Assembly (NCBI GenBank): GCA_019637175.1
Contig: JAHBWD010000023.1
Coordinates: forward strand, 1-64,000
DNA length: 64,000 nt
Direction: 5' to 3'
DNA from: Labilithrix sp.
GTDB lineage: Bacteria; Myxococcota_A; Polyangia; Polyangiales; Polyangiaceae
Each line of letters starts with the position of its first letter. The first letter of the stretch is position 1. Position numbers and translations under genes: made by a program. Under the pieces are notes generated by a model. That model saw only the letters and a list, made by a program, of their open reading frames with translations, had not been told where the DNA came from and did not search any database. Positions 62,745-64,000 of the stretch are shown here, in pieces.

Positions 62745-64000
62745 TCAGAAGGGGTGATTGAAGTTCACGTAGAGCGTCGAGCCCTCGCGGCTGACGCCGT
62801 AGTCGAGGACGATGATCGTGGCTTGGTTCCACGCGATGCGGAAGCCGGCGCCCTGCCCGTTTCGGAAGCGCCGGAATTCGAAGTCGTCGATCGAGTCGAA
62901 GACGCGCCCGACGTCGAGGAACGGCGCGAGCATGAGCGCGAAGTGCTGGCGGCGCTTCAAGCGAACGTCGAACTCGTAAAACGTCCATCGCGCCTCGAGG
63001 TTGAGGAGCGTGCCGAAGCGGCCGACGAAGCGATCCTGCTTGAACCCGCGCAGGGTGCGGAGGCCGCCGAGGCCGAAACGATTGTAGTCTGCAAATGAAT
63101 AGCCGTTCATCGAGAAGAACGGGATGTCCGCGCTCTGCACCGAGGCGACCACGCGGGCGGCGAGCACCAGATCGGTGAGCTTGGGGAACGGGCTGTAGTA
63201 GACGCGCGGAGAGAACGTGAGCCGCGCCCAGTCGTAGGCCGATCCCGTGGGCTTGCCCGAGAGCTCGCCGGTGAGCTCGACGAAGACGCCGGAGTTGGGG
63301 TCGGGCTCGAAGTCGCGCGTGTCGTAGGCGATGCCGAGCTTGAGGGAGTTGTTGAAGCCTCCGTCGCAGCCGACGACGCGGCCGGCGAGGCAGTCGGTGT
63401 GGAGGCGAGTCTGGGCTTGAGGCGCTTCGAGGCCGGTCGCGCCCGACGCGGCGTCGTCGGCCTTCACGGCGCGCCCCGTCCAGTGCTCGATGTCGACGTA
63501 CGAGATCGTGGCGCCGACGAGGCCTCGGACGACGCCGCCGAAGAAGTCGCGCTCCAGCGTGAAGACCGCCGCCGGCCGCTGGAGGATGTACTGGTTGTAC
63601 CGAGTGAACGCGGTGCCGTCGGGCTGGATGCGCCGAAGCGCGTCGCTGTAGTCGTCGAGGCGCGAGAAGCGGCCCGGATCGCCGGGGAACGAGAACCGAT
63701 CGAGCGAGCGTTCTCCGGTGCCGAAGTAGTTGGCGGCGATGTTGCGCTCGTAGATGAGGCTCGCGCGGAGGCGGATCGGCAGATCCTGGAAGTAGGGCGC
63801 GTCGTAGTCGAGCGTGTGGAACTGGAAGCCGTTGGTGGTGAAGAAGGCCTGGCCGTACAGACGATGGCGGTACGGCGTGTACGCGAACATCGAAGAGTCG
63901 CGCGGGCCGTTGTCGAAATAGAGAACGCGCGCGCCGAAGCCGACGCCGGTGTCGGGATCGCTGTTGATGAGGGGGAGGCCGGTGAAGTAGCCGTTCTCCT
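62745..64000 (-). CDS. Omp85/BamA-superfamily outer-membrane barrel, C-terminal part (runs off the window)
   Basis: The frame is open to the window end, so the N-terminus, perhaps with POTRA domains, is outside. The visible 418 residues are a 16-strand-type barrel: first strands NGYFTGLPLINSD and GVGFGARVLYFD, the loop-6 signature LRGFKQDRF (VRGF of the superfamily), and a last strand ending in NFNHPF with terminal Phe, the BAM signal. Possible roles are outer-membrane protein assembly, secretion or lipid transfer. It is not necessarily BamA itself. Internal ATG at 63890 is not a start. Confidence 0.87.
   Translation of the reverse strand, partial: ENGYFTGLPLINSDPDTGVGFGARVLYFDNGPRDSSMFAYTPYRHRLYGQAFFTTNGFQFHTLDYDAPYFQDLPIRLRASLIYERNIAANYFGTGERSLDRFSFPGDPGRFSRLDDYSDALRRIQPDGTAFTRYNQYILQRPAAVFTLERDFFGGVVRGLVGATISYVDIEHWTGRAVKADDAASGATGLEAPQAQTRLHTDCLAGRVVGCDGGFNNSLKLGIAYDTRDFEPDPNSGVFVELTGELSGKPTGSAYDWARLTFSPRVYYSPFPKLTDLVLAARVVASVQSADIPFFSMNGYSFADYNRFGLGGLRTLRGFKQDRFVGRFGTLLNLEARWTFYEFDVRLKRRQHFALMLAPFLDVGRVFDSIDDFEFRRFRNGQGAGFRIAWNQATIIVLDYGVSREGSTLYVNFNHPF

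Overview
The window is very GC-rich (third positions almost always G or C), gene-dense and uniform in codon use. It reads as chromosome from a myxobacterium of the Polyangiales type. Supporting traits are three Hanks-type Ser/Thr kinases (one a giant kinase-ATPase-TPR protein), many small signal-peptidase-II lipoproteins, a secreted protease with a MYXO-CTERM-like tail, a PATAN/J-domain/TPR protein, a DUF6184-like lipoprotein, patatin and Omp85 proteins, and many start-stop overlaps (ATGA/GTGA). I see no rRNA, tRNA, CRISPR array, insertion sequence or prophage. This is inference from gene content, not a database match.

Layout. 1-2308: 3' end of purB, a small membrane protein and a family 2 glycosyltransferase. 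2342-9015: complete phosphate-starvation operon phoB-phoR-pstS-pstC-pstA-pstB-phoU with a visible promoter and candidate Pho box. 9023-13074: argH followed by two tandem copies of a two-gene cassette of unknown function. 13181-20408: inactive HtrA-like PDZ protein, PP2C phosphatase, MFS transporter, ECF sigma factor with putative anti-sigma partner, lipoprotein, and a Ser/Thr kinase with a TPR membrane partner. 20556-28574: large GH13 protein, diheme cytochrome/propeller lipoprotein with a Cys-rich partner, ferritin-like and coiled-coil lipoproteins, HAD phosphatase. 28744-33203: membrane protein, SGNH esterase, trypsin-like protease coupled to a lipoprotein with a caspase-like His/Cys pair. 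33386-38346: DUF3634, GreA/GreB-like factor, lipoproteins, TetR/Mpo1-like divergent pair with a perfect operator, second Ser/Thr kinase. 38371-42751: glmS, sugar epimerase, HNH endonuclease. 42880-48866: DUF481 outer-membrane protein, metallopeptidase/ATP-grasp/glycine-zipper cluster, AftB-like glycosyltransferase fused to a lectin-like tail. 48968-50622: TetR and di-iron protein behind two tandem operators. 50612-58577: PATAN-J-TPR protein, giant kinase, patatin. 58585-64000: sensor kinase, lipoprotein, two coupled ferritin-like proteins, and an Omp85 barrel running off the window.

Themes. Signalling dominates: PhoBR, three Ser/Thr kinases, a PP2C phosphatase, an ECF sigma factor, an orphan histidine kinase and two TetR regulators with readable operators. 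Envelope functions are the second theme. Di-iron/ferritin-like proteins appear three times with complete ligand sets. Many non-operonic genes have a TAnnnT hexamer ending about 8-12 bases before the start codon, often without a Shine-Dalgarno sequence, which suggests leaderless or near-leaderless transcripts are common here.
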